Below, piece by piece: positions 35,133-43,745 of a stretch of 64,000 nucleotides of DNA (position 1 is the stretch's first letter; each line of letters begins with the position of its first letter). The position numbers and the translations under genes were made by a program. Below the pieces are notes generated by a model that worked only from the letters and a program-made list of their open reading frames with translations, had not been told where the DNA came from and ran no database searches. The DNA comes from JADLDB01 sp040755835 (GTDB taxonomy: Bacteria; Myxococcota; Myxococcia; Myxococcales; Myxococcaceae), in assembly GCA_040755835.1 (NCBI GenBank), contig JBFMAB010000020.1, positions 62,001-126,000 of the forward strand, given 5' to 3'.

Positions 35133-35619
35133 CTCGTTTGGTGTTCGTTCGCCAAGACCGAGGCCTCCGTGGGGCTGGGCCCCGTCGAAGCCGAGGCGGC
35201 GGTCGCGCACTTGCGTGTCGGCTTTCAGCACCACCTGCTGAAGGGGGCGCTGGCTCCGGCCGGCGTCCCCTTCACGTCGTAGGACTCGCCGCTCACGTCG
35301 AAGAAGGGGCGCGCGCCGAGGGCGCTGCCACCGAGGCCACCGGCGATGGCTCGAGAGACCCGGGGAGGGGCTCCTACTCCGCGCGCTGCACGCCCTGAAA
35401 CATCGGCGGCGCGTGCCGCTGGTTCACGCGGCCGATGGGCACGAAGGTGAGGCCGCCGCGCAGGCGCGACCCGATCGCGCCGGCCCTCGAGAGGAACAAC
35501 ACGCGGCACCGCAGCGCCGCAGTGTCCGTTGGCCTGTTGACCAATTCGCCCGCCGGCCGGCGAGGCGGAAGGCGCGTCGCCGTTGAGCCGTCCGTAGCCG
35601 CTCGTGGCGGGGGCCGAGC
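35133..35619. other. Gene-free stretch with possible decayed coding debris
   Basis: No intact gene is visible. On the minus strand a frame ending in TAG at 35374 encodes a protein-like tail (GSRLRGGLTFVPIGRVNQRH, then APPMFQGVQRAE) with no plausible start. A second minus frame ends near 35225 (RPFFDVSGESYDVKGTPAG). These may be scraps of a lost gene; I could not identify it. No terminator hairpin was found for the genes on either side. Confidence 0.35.
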
Positions 35620-36642
35620 CTACCGCTTGAGGGGCTGCGGCGAAGGGGCCATCACCCCGAACACCGGCGTCTCGTTGGGCGTCGGCATCGGCGGTTTCGG
35701 CAAGTACATGCCGAAGCGGCTCTCCGCGTTCAGCTGGACGCGCTGCGCCTCGGTGTATTTGAGGTACGCGAACTTCGTCGCGTCCGACGGCAGCCGCAGG
35801 CCGCGCACCACCCGCACCCACGAGAGCGCCTTGAGCACGTAAAAGCTCAGGTCCACCTCCCACCAGAACCAGCCCTGGTTGGCGGTGTTCTGGTGGTAGT
35901 GGTGGTTGTTGTGCCAGCCCTCGCCCATGGTGATGAGGGCGAGCAGCCAGTTGTTCCGGCTGGTGTCGGTGGTGAGGTAGCGCCGCTTGCCGAAGATGTG
36001 GCTGAGCGAGTTGATGGTGAAGGTGCCGTGCCAGAGCAGCACGGTGGGGATCACCCCGGCCCAGACGAAGCCGTCGAGCCCGCCGATGAGCCACGACGCG
36101 GCGAGCCCGGTGAGCGCCGGCACCAGGTGGTACCTGTTGAGCCACACCAGCTCCGGGTACCGCGCGAAGTCCTTGATGGCGCCGTAGTTCGTCTCCTCGT
36201 AGCGCGAGGAGAGGATCCACGTGACGTGGCTCCACCAGAAGCCCTTGCGCACCGGGCTGTGGATGTCCTCGGGCGTGTCCGAGTACCGGTGGTGGTGCCG
36301 GTGGTTGGCCGCCCACCACAAGACGCCCTTCTGCATCGACATCTGCGCGAGCCACGCGAGCAGGAACTGGAACACGCGGTTCGTCTGGAAGGCGCGGTGC
36401 GAGAAGTAGCGGTGGTAGCCGGCGGTTACGCCGAACATGCGCACGGAGTACGAGGCCACCGCCACAAGCGCGAGCTTCCAGCTGACGCCGGTGAAGACCG
36501 CCAGCCCGCACAGCAGGTGGAAGCCGATGAAGGGGATGCTGGCGAACCAGCTGATGCGATCACGCTGCGCGTCCGCAGGGACGAGAGGGGCTTCGGTCAC
36601 GGTGTTGGCCTCGTCGGCGAATGTGAACGAAGCGATCAACAC
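35620..36642 (-). CDS. Acyl-CoA (delta-9 type) fatty acid desaturase
   Basis: The 340-residue membrane enzyme inserts a double bond into fatty acyl-CoA. It carries the three histidine boxes of the stearoyl-CoA desaturase class: HRYFSHRAF near residue 97, NHRHHHRYSDTPEDIHSP near 134 and EGWHNNHHYHQN near 268. Four hydrophobic helices surround them. It needs oxygen and an electron donor, and none is encoded nearby. It is probably involved in membrane fluidity. Confidence 0.92.
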   Translation of the reverse strand: MLIASFTFADEANTVTEAPLVPADAQRDRISWFASIPFIGFHLLCGLAVFTGVSWKLALVAVASYSVRMFGVTAGYHRYFSHRAFQTNRVFQFLLAWLAQMSMQKGVLWWAANHRHHHRYSDTPEDIHSPVRKGFWWSHVTWILSSRYEETNYGAIKDFARYPELVWLNRYHLVPALTGLAASWLIGGLDGFVWAGVIPTVLLWHGTFTINSLSHIFGKRRYLTTDTSRNNWLLALITMGEGWHNNHHYHQNTANQGWFWWEVDLSFYVLKALSWVRVVRGLRLPSDATKFAYLKYTEAQRVQLNAESRFGMYLPKPPMPTPNETPVFGVMAPSPQPLKR

Positions 36643-36707
36643 GCATCGCGGTCATGCCTTCGTCAGCGCGATGCACGTCGCGACCAACGCGAATTGTCAT
36701 GGGCGTG

Positions 36708-38165
36708 TCAGGACGCCGGGGTGCTCGACGACTCGGCCGGCGCGCGCGGCGTGTCCGGCAGCGCAGCGAGCCACGCCTCGAAGGCGGGCGTGCCGCGCAA
36801 CGACGCGAGATCCGGATCGGCCAGCGCGTGGGCGCGATCGTCGTACCCGTTCTGCGACGCGAGCGTCAGCATCCGCAGCGCGGCCTCGGGTTGTCCGGCG
36901 AGCGCGAAGTCGCACGCGGCGTTGTAGGCGAGGGTGGGCCCGGGCTCCTCGCGGAAGGCGGCCTCGGCCATCGTCGATGCCTTGTCGTACTCGTGGCGCA
37001 CCGCGTGGACGCGCTCGGCGGCGAGGTAGGCCAGCGCCAGCCGCACGCCTGGCAGGCGACGGGCCTCGGCCTCGCGGCCCGCGCGCAACAAGGCCCCGGC
37101 GAACTCGTGGAGGATGGTGGCGTCGCGCGACTCCTCCGCGGCCTGCGCCCAGAGCGGAATCGCGCGCGCCTCGTCGCCGATGAGCGAGAAGGCCGCGGCC
37201 AGCGCGTGCGGCGGCACGGTGATGCCCTGGACCTGGGAGAAATGATCCATCGCGCGGCGTCCCTGGCCTTCCTTCAGCGCGACCCACCCCAGGACCAGGT
37301 GCGCGCGGCTGCGCAGCCCGACGGGCGTCGTCTCCTCGAGCGCGTCCCTCGCCAGCAGCCCGGCTTCGTGCAGCTTGCCTTCGTTGAACAGCGCCTCGGC
37401 GCGCTGGAGAGCCATCGCCTTCGGGTGCGCGGCGTCGCCGAGCGGCAACTCGCCACGGTGGTACGCGGTGATGTTTGCGGCGGTGCGGAACATCAGCAGG
37501 CCGAACAGCATCGCCATGAGCGGCTGGCCCAACTTGAGCGCGAGGAGGACGAGGACCGCGCCGATCACCAGCGAGACGATCTGCGCGACGAGGAAGCCGG
37601 GACGCCCCAACACACGCGTCAGCACCGCCGCCGAGATGCGGCCGCCGTCGAGCGTGGTGATGGGAATCAGGTTCAGCGCGGTCCAGAAGATGTTGGCCCA
37701 CGTGAGCCCGAAGAGGACGTAGTGCACGGCGGCGGGGCGGTGACCGAGGCGGCCGAGGACGAGATCGGCCACCCCGGCGACCACGCCCAGCGCCAGCCCC
37801 GAGCCCGGCCCCGCGAGGGTGAAGAGCACGTCCTTGTGCCAGGGCATCGTCTCGCCGCCCGGCGCGCGCGTGAGGCCGCCCAGGCCCACCAGGTGAATCG
37901 TCGACGGGTAGCCGAACGCCCGTGCGGTGATGGCGTGCCCCAGCTCGTGCACCAGCACCGAGCCGGAGATCATCAGCGTCCACAGCACGACGCAGATGGC
38001 GAAGGTGAGTTGGTACTGCGGGTGCCTGGGGTCCGCGAGGATGGATCCCGGCCAGCCGCCGCCGTCGCGGACGGGCTGTGCGAAGCTGAAGGCCAGCAGC
38101 ACGCTGATGGCGACGTGGCTGAAGTGCACGTCCACCGGGATGCGGCCGAGTCTGAAGCGGAGCAC
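36708..38165 (-). CDS. M50 site-2-type metalloprotease with TPR-like tail
   Basis: A 485-residue membrane protein. The zinc protease core has HELGHA (H73, E74, H77) in one membrane helix and the third ligand in NLIPITTLDGGRI (D173), both diagnostic of M50 intramembrane proteases. Six or so hydrophobic segments lie in the first 255 residues. The C-terminal ~230 residues are Ala-rich helical pairs resembling TPR units and probably face the cytoplasm. The substrate is unknown. It starts at GTG 38165, divergent from dusB. Confidence 0.88.
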   Translation of the reverse strand: MLRFRLGRIPVDVHFSHVAISVLLAFSFAQPVRDGGGWPGSILADPRHPQYQLTFAICVVLWTLMISGSVLVHELGHAITARAFGYPSTIHLVGLGGLTRAPGGETMPWHKDVLFTLAGPGSGLALGVVAGVADLVLGRLGHRPAAVHYVLFGLTWANIFWTALNLIPITTLDGGRISAAVLTRVLGRPGFLVAQIVSLVIGAVLVLLALKLGQPLMAMLFGLLMFRTAANITAYHRGELPLGDAAHPKAMALQRAEALFNEGKLHEAGLLARDALEETTPVGLRSRAHLVLGWVALKEGQGRRAMDHFSQVQGITVPPHALAAAFSLIGDEARAIPLWAQAAEESRDATILHEFAGALLRAGREAEARRLPGVRLALAYLAAERVHAVRHEYDKASTMAEAAFREEPGPTLAYNAACDFALAGQPEAALRMLTLASQNGYDDRAHALADPDLASLRGTPAFEAWLAALPDTPRAPAESSSTPAS

Positions 38166-38176
38166 GATCGCCGATG

Positions 38177-38184
38177 CTTATAAC
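38177..38184. promoter_or_regulatory. AT-rich -10-like element between divergent genes
   Basis: CTTATAAC stands out in otherwise GC-rich DNA, 12 bases from the M50 protease start and about 90 bases upstream of dusB. Read on the minus strand it gives TATAAG, a plausible -10 for a very short leader. No good -35 was seen. Confidence 0.3.
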
Positions 38185-38271
38185 GCGCGGCCCTCGGCGG
38201 CGCGGCCCGATGTGCGCGGGATTCGGTCGGTTGCGCAGGGCGCCCCGTCTGCCATAGGGGAAGCCTCCGAG

Positions 38272-39342
38272 ATGCTCCCGATCGGCCCGCACACCCTGAA
38301 GAACCGCTGGATCCTCGCGCCCATGGCCGGCGTCAGCGAGAAGCCCTTCCGCGTTCTCGCCTTCCGCCTGGGCGCCGCGCTCTGCCCGACCGAGCTCATC
38401 AGCGCGCAGGGGCTGTTTCGCCTCACCACCCGTACGCTGCGGTACCTGAGGTACGACCCGAACGTCGAGCAGCCGTACTCGTTGCAGCTCTTCGGCGGCG
38501 AGCCCGAGGCCATGGCGAAGGCCGCGGTGGTGGCGAAGCAGTACGGCGCGCAGATCATCGACATCAACATGGGCTGCCCGGTGAAGAAGGTGACGAAGAC
38601 TGGTGCCGGCTCGTCCCTGCTGTGCGACTCCGGCCGCGCGGGCGAGATCGTCCGGCAGATCCGCGAGGCGACCGGCCTGCCCGTCACCGCGAAGATCCGC
38701 AGCGGGTGGGACGCGAACAACCGCAACTTCCTCGAGATGGCCGACGTGCTGGGCAAAGCCGGCGTCGCCGCGCTCGCGGTGCACCCGCGCACGCGGGCGC
38801 AGGGCTACTCGGGCAAGGCCGACTGGACCGTCATCCGCGAGCTCAAGCGCCACGTCGGCGCGAAGTTTCCCATCATCGGCAACGGCGACGTGAAGACCGT
38901 GGCCGACGCCCACCGGATGCTCGACGAGACGGGCTGCGACTACGTGATGATCGGCCGCGGCGCGCTCGGCAATCCGTGGATCTTCCGCGAGCTGAACGGC
39001 GGCGCGAAGCCGACGCCCGAGGAGCGCTGCGCGGTGGTGCTGGCGCACTTTGACGAGCACCTCCGCTTCCAGGCCGAGGCGCGCGTGCACCGCGAGCAGC
39101 TCGACCCTCAGGCACGCGCCGCGAAGGACGAGCGCATGGGCGTGCACAGCTTCCGCAGCCACCTCGCCTGGTACGCGCACGGCCTGTTCGGCGCGTCGGC
39201 CTTCCGCGCGCAGGTGATGAAGCTCGACACCGCGCGAGAGGTGCAGGACGCCTGCGAGCGCTTCTTCATCCGCGCCGACGTCGACGCACAGGCCTTCGCC
39301 GCCGACCAGGAAGACGTCGACTATCGCGCGGCCCTGGGCTGA
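38272..39342 (+). CDS. dusB: tRNA-dihydrouridine synthase (DusB-like)
   Basis: A 356-residue flavoenzyme that reduces uridines in the tRNA D-loop. It has APMAGVSEKPFR at the FMN site, NMGCPVKKVTKTGAGSSLL with the catalytic C102, AKIRSGWD, VHPRTRAQGYSGKADW and IGNGDVKT, then the phosphate-binding DYVMIGRGALGNPW. The length and the KVTKTGAGSSLL segment fit DusB. An ATG at 38272 follows a GGAAG about 8 bases before it. The frame upstream is low-complexity and was rejected. Confidence 0.93.
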   Translation: MLPIGPHTLKNRWILAPMAGVSEKPFRVLAFRLGAALCPTELISAQGLFRLTTRTLRYLRYDPNVEQPYSLQLFGGEPEAMAKAAVVAKQYGAQIIDINMGCPVKKVTKTGAGSSLLCDSGRAGEIVRQIREATGLPVTAKIRSGWDANNRNFLEMADVLGKAGVAALAVHPRTRAQGYSGKADWTVIRELKRHVGAKFPIIGNGDVKTVADAHRMLDETGCDYVMIGRGALGNPWIFRELNGGAKPTPEERCAVVLAHFDEHLRFQAEARVHREQLDPQARAAKDERMGVHSFRSHLAWYAHGLFGASAFRAQVMKLDTAREVQDACERFFIRADVDAQAFAADQEDVDYRAALG

Positions 39343-39401
39343 GTCCGGGCGGTCGCCCCGTTGGATCGGCCCCGGTGGGCTGCGGGGCGGAAAAAAGGAA
39401 T

Positions 39402-41552
39402 TCAGCTCGTTCTCAACGGCTCGACCCGGCACACGCCGGAGCGGAACGCGGGGAAGCCGCTGATCGGATCGCGCTTGTCGTCCGAGATGAGGCGGTTCGG
39501 GTTGGCCTGCGCCCAGCCGGCCGGCATCACCACGCACTCGGGGTGGACGTCCTTCGTCACCACCGCGCGGATCTCGATCCGCCCGTGCGGCGACACCACC
39601 GCCACGCGCGTGCCATGCGTCACGCCGGCCTTCGCCGCGGCGTCCGGGTGAATGAGCAGCTCGGGCTCACGCATGCGCGCGGTCACCGACGGGCTCTGTG
39701 CGAACTGCGAGTTGATGCGCGCGCGCGGCCTCGGGCCCGTGACGAGGCGCAGCGGGAAGTCCGGCGTGAGGGCCTCGGTGGGCGCCGTCCACTTCGGCAG
39801 CGGCTCCTGGCCCGCGCGCTCGAGCAGCGTCGAGGCGAACTCCGCCTTGCCCGACACCGTACCGAACTTCGGGACCGCGCCCGGCTCGACCTCGGGGCGC
39901 GGCTGCCGCGCGTCGTCCTGCATCCACACCACGTGTCGCGCGTTCATCGCCTCGTGGAACGTCTCCCAGGGGAAGTATTGGCTCAGCCCCAGCGCGTGGG
40001 CGAGCCGCGTGAGGATGGTGAAGTCCGGCAGCGAGCCCGGCTGCGGCGGCACGAGGCTCTGCGCGGCCACCCGCGTGTCGTCGGCGTCGATGTCGAGGGA
40101 CTCGGCGAAGGTGGAGGCCGGCAACACCACGTCGGCCACCTGCGCGGAGTCGGACAGGTACGGGTCCACCACCACCAGCAGGTCCAGCTTCTCGGCGGCC
40201 TTCGCGAGCCGCTCGGTGCCCGACGCCGTCACCAGCGCGTTCGACGCCCACAGGATGAGCGCGCGCACCGGGTACGGCCGGTCGTCGAGGATCGCGTCCG
40301 CCAGCACCTCGCCCTGCGCCTCGCGGTTGTAGATCTCGAACAGGGGGAAGCGGTCGCGCCCCAGCACCGCCGCCGTCACCGGCGGCGGCACCGGCTCGGG
40401 CGTGCGCATGTGGTACAGCGCCGGGAGGAACTCGTTCGCGAAGTTCGGCCCCACCGGCGAGACGAGGCTGCGCGGGTCGTGCGTGCCGTCGAAGCGCCCG
40501 CAGAGCACCTCGAGCGAGGAGATCGCCCGCACCGTCTGCACGCCGTTCTCGTGGTGCTCGACGCCGAGGCCCTGCCAGACGCCCATCGGCTTGTCGGACG
40601 CGAGCATCCGCGCGACGCGCTCCACGTCCATCGCCTTCACGCCGGTGAGCGCCTCCACGCGCTCGGGCGGGTAGTCGGCGGCCAGCGCCTCGAGGCCCTC
40701 GAAGCCGCGCGTGTGCTGCGCCACGAAGTCCGCGTCGAACAGCCGCTCGCGCGTGATGACGTGAATGAAGCCCAGCGCCAGCGCGCCGTCGGTGCCCGGC
40801 CGCGGTGCGAGGTGCACCGTGGCCTCCTTCGCCAGCGTGGTGCGCACCGGGTCGATGACGACCAGGTTGCCTCGGAGCGCCTTGCCCGCGACGAGGTGCG
40901 CGAAGGGCGGCGCGGTGACGGGCGGGTTGGCGCCCCACACCACCAGCGTCTTCAGGCTGCGAAGGTCCGGCGCGTACTTGGTGCCGACCGTCAGCGACTG
41001 CCCCATGCGCAGCGAGGCCTCGCAGAGGCTGGCCACCGTCGCGACGTTGGGGCTGCCGAAGGCGCGCGCGAAGCGGTGGAGAAAGTTGACCAGCGGGTGC
41101 CGCACCAGCGGCCAGCCGGTCTGAATGGCCAGCGCCTGCGGGCCATGCTGCTGCTTCACCGCGTCGAGCCGCCTCGCGATCTCCCCCAGCGCCTCGTCCC
41201 ACGACACCTCGTGGAAGTCGCCGCCGCGGCGCACCAGCGGGTGCTCGAGCCGTGCGTGGCTGTGCACCAGCTCGCGCAGCGCGTAGCCGTGCTCGCACAC
41301 GAAGCCGCGCGTCTTCGAGGCGAGATCGCCCTCCACCTTCACCAGCCGCGCGCCCTGGACGGTGCACACCACGCCGCAGTGCATGAGGCAGAAGCGGCAG
41401 GTCCCCTTGTTCTGCACCACCGGCTCGTTGACGCGGCCCGCGAGCGCCAGGCCCAGCGCGCCGGCGCCCACCGCAGCCACCGGTGCCAGCTTGAAGAGAT
41501 CGCGCCGCGTCCACCGCCTGCGGACGATCGTCTTGATCGGGGGCCGGCTCAT
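39402..41552 (-). CDS. Tat-exported molybdopterin oxidoreductase (short NapA/PsrA-like)
   Basis: A 716-residue enzyme of the DMSO reductase superfamily. The N-terminus has a twin-arginine signal (TRRDLFKLAP then a hydrophobic stretch). The [4Fe-4S] motif is CRFCLMHCGVVC...GFVCEHG. A Cys in VASLCEASLRMG is the likely Mo ligand, as in the NapA and polysulfide/thiosulfate reductase groups. The C-terminal molybdopterin-binding domain ends with HPECVVMPAGWAQANPNRLI. It is about 110 residues shorter than NapA. Its ATG overlaps the stop of the ferredoxin gene upstream (ATGA). The substrate is unknown: nitrate, a sulfur oxyanion or something else. Confidence 0.85.
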   Translation of the reverse strand: MSRPPIKTIVRRRWTRRDLFKLAPVAAVGAGALGLALAGRVNEPVVQNKGTCRFCLMHCGVVCTVQGARLVKVEGDLASKTRGFVCEHGYALRELVHSHARLEHPLVRRGGDFHEVSWDEALGEIARRLDAVKQQHGPQALAIQTGWPLVRHPLVNFLHRFARAFGSPNVATVASLCEASLRMGQSLTVGTKYAPDLRSLKTLVVWGANPPVTAPPFAHLVAGKALRGNLVVIDPVRTTLAKEATVHLAPRPGTDGALALGFIHVITRERLFDADFVAQHTRGFEGLEALAADYPPERVEALTGVKAMDVERVARMLASDKPMGVWQGLGVEHHENGVQTVRAISSLEVLCGRFDGTHDPRSLVSPVGPNFANEFLPALYHMRTPEPVPPPVTAAVLGRDRFPLFEIYNREAQGEVLADAILDDRPYPVRALILWASNALVTASGTERLAKAAEKLDLLVVVDPYLSDSAQVADVVLPASTFAESLDIDADDTRVAAQSLVPPQPGSLPDFTILTRLAHALGLSQYFPWETFHEAMNARHVVWMQDDARQPRPEVEPGAVPKFGTVSGKAEFASTLLERAGQEPLPKWTAPTEALTPDFPLRLVTGPRPRARINSQFAQSPSVTARMREPELLIHPDAAAKAGVTHGTRVAVVSPHGRIEIRAVVTKDVHPECVVMPAGWAQANPNRLISDDKRDPISGFPAFRSGVCRVEPLRTS

Positions 41553-42175
41553 CCCTTCGGGCCCCCGCCGCGCTTCAAACCCGGCCGCCCGGGGATGGGC
41601 TTCGGCTGCGCCGCCTCACTCCCGAAGGGCTCGATGGTGATCGCCTGCGCGAGCTCCGGGCACGCCTCCTCGCACAGCCCACAGCCCACGCAGGCGTCCG
41701 CGTGGAACAGCGGCGCCTTCTGCGGCCCGACCAGCTCCACCGCCGCCTCGGGGTACGGGCACACCTGGTAGCAGAGCCGGCACACGCCCTGGCCGTTCCA
41801 CGGCAGGCACTTCGAGCGCTCCAGCACCGGCACGCCCATGCGGACTTCCTTCGCGATGACGTCCGGGTCGGCCTTCAGCGGCACCAGCGCGTCCGTCGGG
41901 CACACCTGCGTGCACTTCATGCACAGCACGCACGCCTTGTCAGCGGTGTCGATGTACGGCGTCGCCTGGTCGAGCGAGAAGGCCGACGGGAAGCGGATGC
42001 AGTTGGTCGGGCACACCTCGGCGCAGCGGAAGCAGCCGATGCACGCCTGCTCGAAGGCCCCGGGCTTCAGCGCGCCCGGAGGGCGGATCTTCTTCGGGTC
42101 GGCGCGCTTCCGCTTCGGCACCACGGCGAGCGCGGTGGCGGCGGCGATGGCCCCGATGAGGACTCGGCGGTTCAC
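41549..42175 (-). CDS. NapG-like four-cluster ferredoxin
   Basis: A 208-residue electron carrier. An Arg-Arg-containing N-terminal hydrophobic segment (VNRRVLIGAIAAATALAV) suggests Tat export. Four cysteine motifs follow: CIGCFRCAEVCP, CVLCMKCTQVCP, CLPWNGQGVCRLCYQVCP and CVGCGLCEEACP, including the unusual spacing of the third cluster seen in NapG/MauM. The GTG start overlaps the NapH-like stop (GTGA). It should pass electrons from the NapH-like protein to the periplasmic molybdoenzyme. Confidence 0.88.
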   Translation of the reverse strand: MNRRVLIGAIAAATALAVVPKRKRADPKKIRPPGALKPGAFEQACIGCFRCAEVCPTNCIRFPSAFSLDQATPYIDTADKACVLCMKCTQVCPTDALVPLKADPDVIAKEVRMGVPVLERSKCLPWNGQGVCRLCYQVCPYPEAAVELVGPQKAPLFHADACVGCGLCEEACPELAQAITIEPFGSEAAQPKPIPGRPGLKRGGGPKG

Positions 42176-43146
42176 GTGCGCTCCGCGCCTCCGGTCGCCT
42201 TCTGCTCGACGCCCTCCACGCGCACGCGGACGAGCTGCACCAGCGGCGGCGCGGCCAGCGTGAAGGACAGGGCCCCGGTGGGGCACGACGCGATGCACTT
42301 GCCGCAGCGCTCGCAGCCCGAGTCCAGCCCGTTCGTCATGGGGGACTGGCCGAGGTTGCAGACGACGTCACACACCGTGCAGTCGGTGCACTTCGAGCGC
42401 TCGTTGTGCACGCGAATGGGCGACAGGTTCGCCAGCACCGAGAACATCGCGCCGCCCGGGCACAGGCTGCGGCAGAAGCCCGCGCGCGAGACGAAGGTGT
42501 CGAAGAGGAAGGCGCCCGTCACCACCAGCGCGCCCGCGCCCAGCGAGCCGTAGAAGACGGCGCGGAAGACCTCGCGGCCGATGATCGCCGGCGGGTAGAG
42601 CAAGGGCACCAGCTGCGCGCCGGTGAAGGCGCCCACCACCAGCAGCCCCACCATCACCACCCGCGAGGCGCTGCGCGGCACCTTCGCGTCGGCCAACGGC
42701 ACGCCGAGGCGGGTGAGCAACCAGCGCGCGGCGTTCGCCGCCGCCAGAATCGGCAGGTACGGGCAGGCCCAGCCACAGAAGAAGCGGCCGAGCACCACCA
42801 CCAGCACCACACCGGGGAGGACAGTCCACACCCAGTTCCAGGACAGGCCCTGGAAGAGCGCCACCGCCAGCGACTCCAGCGGATCCACCAGCTCGAGGAC
42901 GCCGATCCACACGCTGGTGGGCGCGCCGTAGAAGGGCGGCGGCGTGTCGGGCAGCGCCTGCGCCACCTTCGCCCAGCGGGAATCCGCCGCGATTCCGGCG
43001 CCTTCCACGTCCAGCGCGTGCAGGTGCCACAGCGGCAGCACGAAGGTGAGCGCCACCGAGAAGCCAAGGAAGGCGCGGCGGATCCACTGGTACCGGCGCC
43101 CGTGGCGCAGCGTGATGTCCAGCGGCTGGAGGGCCCGGCGCGTCAT
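42172..43146 (-). CDS. NapH-like membrane quinol-oxidising ferredoxin
   Basis: A 324-residue protein with four to five membrane helices. It has the NapH/MauN motifs CGWACP and CRSLCP in the loops and two cytosolic [4Fe-4S] motifs, CTDCTVCDVVC and CERCGKCIASCP. The family takes electrons from quinol. A large periplasmic loop after helix 1 (residues ~40-95) is longer than in classical NapH. First gene of the H-G-molybdoenzyme operon. No napB, napC, napD or cytochrome c gene is present. Confidence 0.87.
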   Translation of the reverse strand: MTRRALQPLDITLRHGRRYQWIRRAFLGFSVALTFVLPLWHLHALDVEGAGIAADSRWAKVAQALPDTPPPFYGAPTSVWIGVLELVDPLESLAVALFQGLSWNWVWTVLPGVVLVVVLGRFFCGWACPYLPILAAANAARWLLTRLGVPLADAKVPRSASRVVMVGLLVVGAFTGAQLVPLLYPPAIIGREVFRAVFYGSLGAGALVVTGAFLFDTFVSRAGFCRSLCPGGAMFSVLANLSPIRVHNERSKCTDCTVCDVVCNLGQSPMTNGLDSGCERCGKCIASCPTGALSFTLAAPPLVQLVRVRVEGVEQKATGGAERT

Positions 43147-43290
43147 CCCGGCGCATTCTGGTGCGAAAGCGGGGCCAGAGGAAACGCCTGGACGTGCTCG
43201 AGCGGGCTGGGGGGCAACGGAGCTCGGGGCGCTCCTCCGCGAATCGCGCCGATCCGCGAACACCGCGGCCGGTGACCGGCCCAACCCTCC

Positions 43291-43659
43291 TCAAGGGAAG
43301 GACGCCGACGACGCGCCCTCGCGGGCGCGCGGGCGAATGCCGTGCTCCTCCAGCTCGGCGCCGAGGCGGCCCGTCAGCATGAACGCCCACATCTTCCAGT
43401 CGGCGGCGAAGCTCCACAGCGGGTAGGTGAAGGTCGCCGGGCGATTCTTCTCCATGAAGGCGTGCGACACCCATGCGAACGCGTAGCCGCTCACCAGCGC
43501 GCTCAGGAGGTACCACGGCGTCAGCGTCAGCGCCGCGTACACCAGGTTCGCGAGCGCCACCGTGGTGCCGACGAAGTGCATCCGCCGCGTCGCCGCCAGC
43601 GAGTGCTCGCCCAGGTAGAACGGCCAGAAGGCCTCGAAGGACTCGATTCGCTCGCTCAC
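43291..43659 (-). CDS. DUF962 / Mpo1-like membrane protein
   Basis: A 122-residue protein with two hydrophobic segments. It carries the DUF962 signature FWPFYLGEHSLAATRRMHFVG and SHAFMEKNRPATFTYPLWSF, with conserved His residues that bind iron in yeast Mpo1. Mpo1 is a dioxygenase acting on 2-hydroxy fatty acids. Whether this short bacterial member does the same is an inference. GTG start, with GGAGG about 9 bases upstream. Confidence 0.85.
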   Translation of the reverse strand: MSERIESFEAFWPFYLGEHSLAATRRMHFVGTTVALANLVYAALTLTPWYLLSALVSGYAFAWVSHAFMEKNRPATFTYPLWSFAADWKMWAFMLTGRLGAELEEHGIRPRAREGASSASFP

Positions 43660-43745
43660 GTGGGGCTCCTCCGCGGGGTGAGGGGCCCTGGCGCGTAGCG
43701 CGAGGCCGCCGCGCCGGGCAAGGGCGGGCCCCTCGGGTGTTTCCG

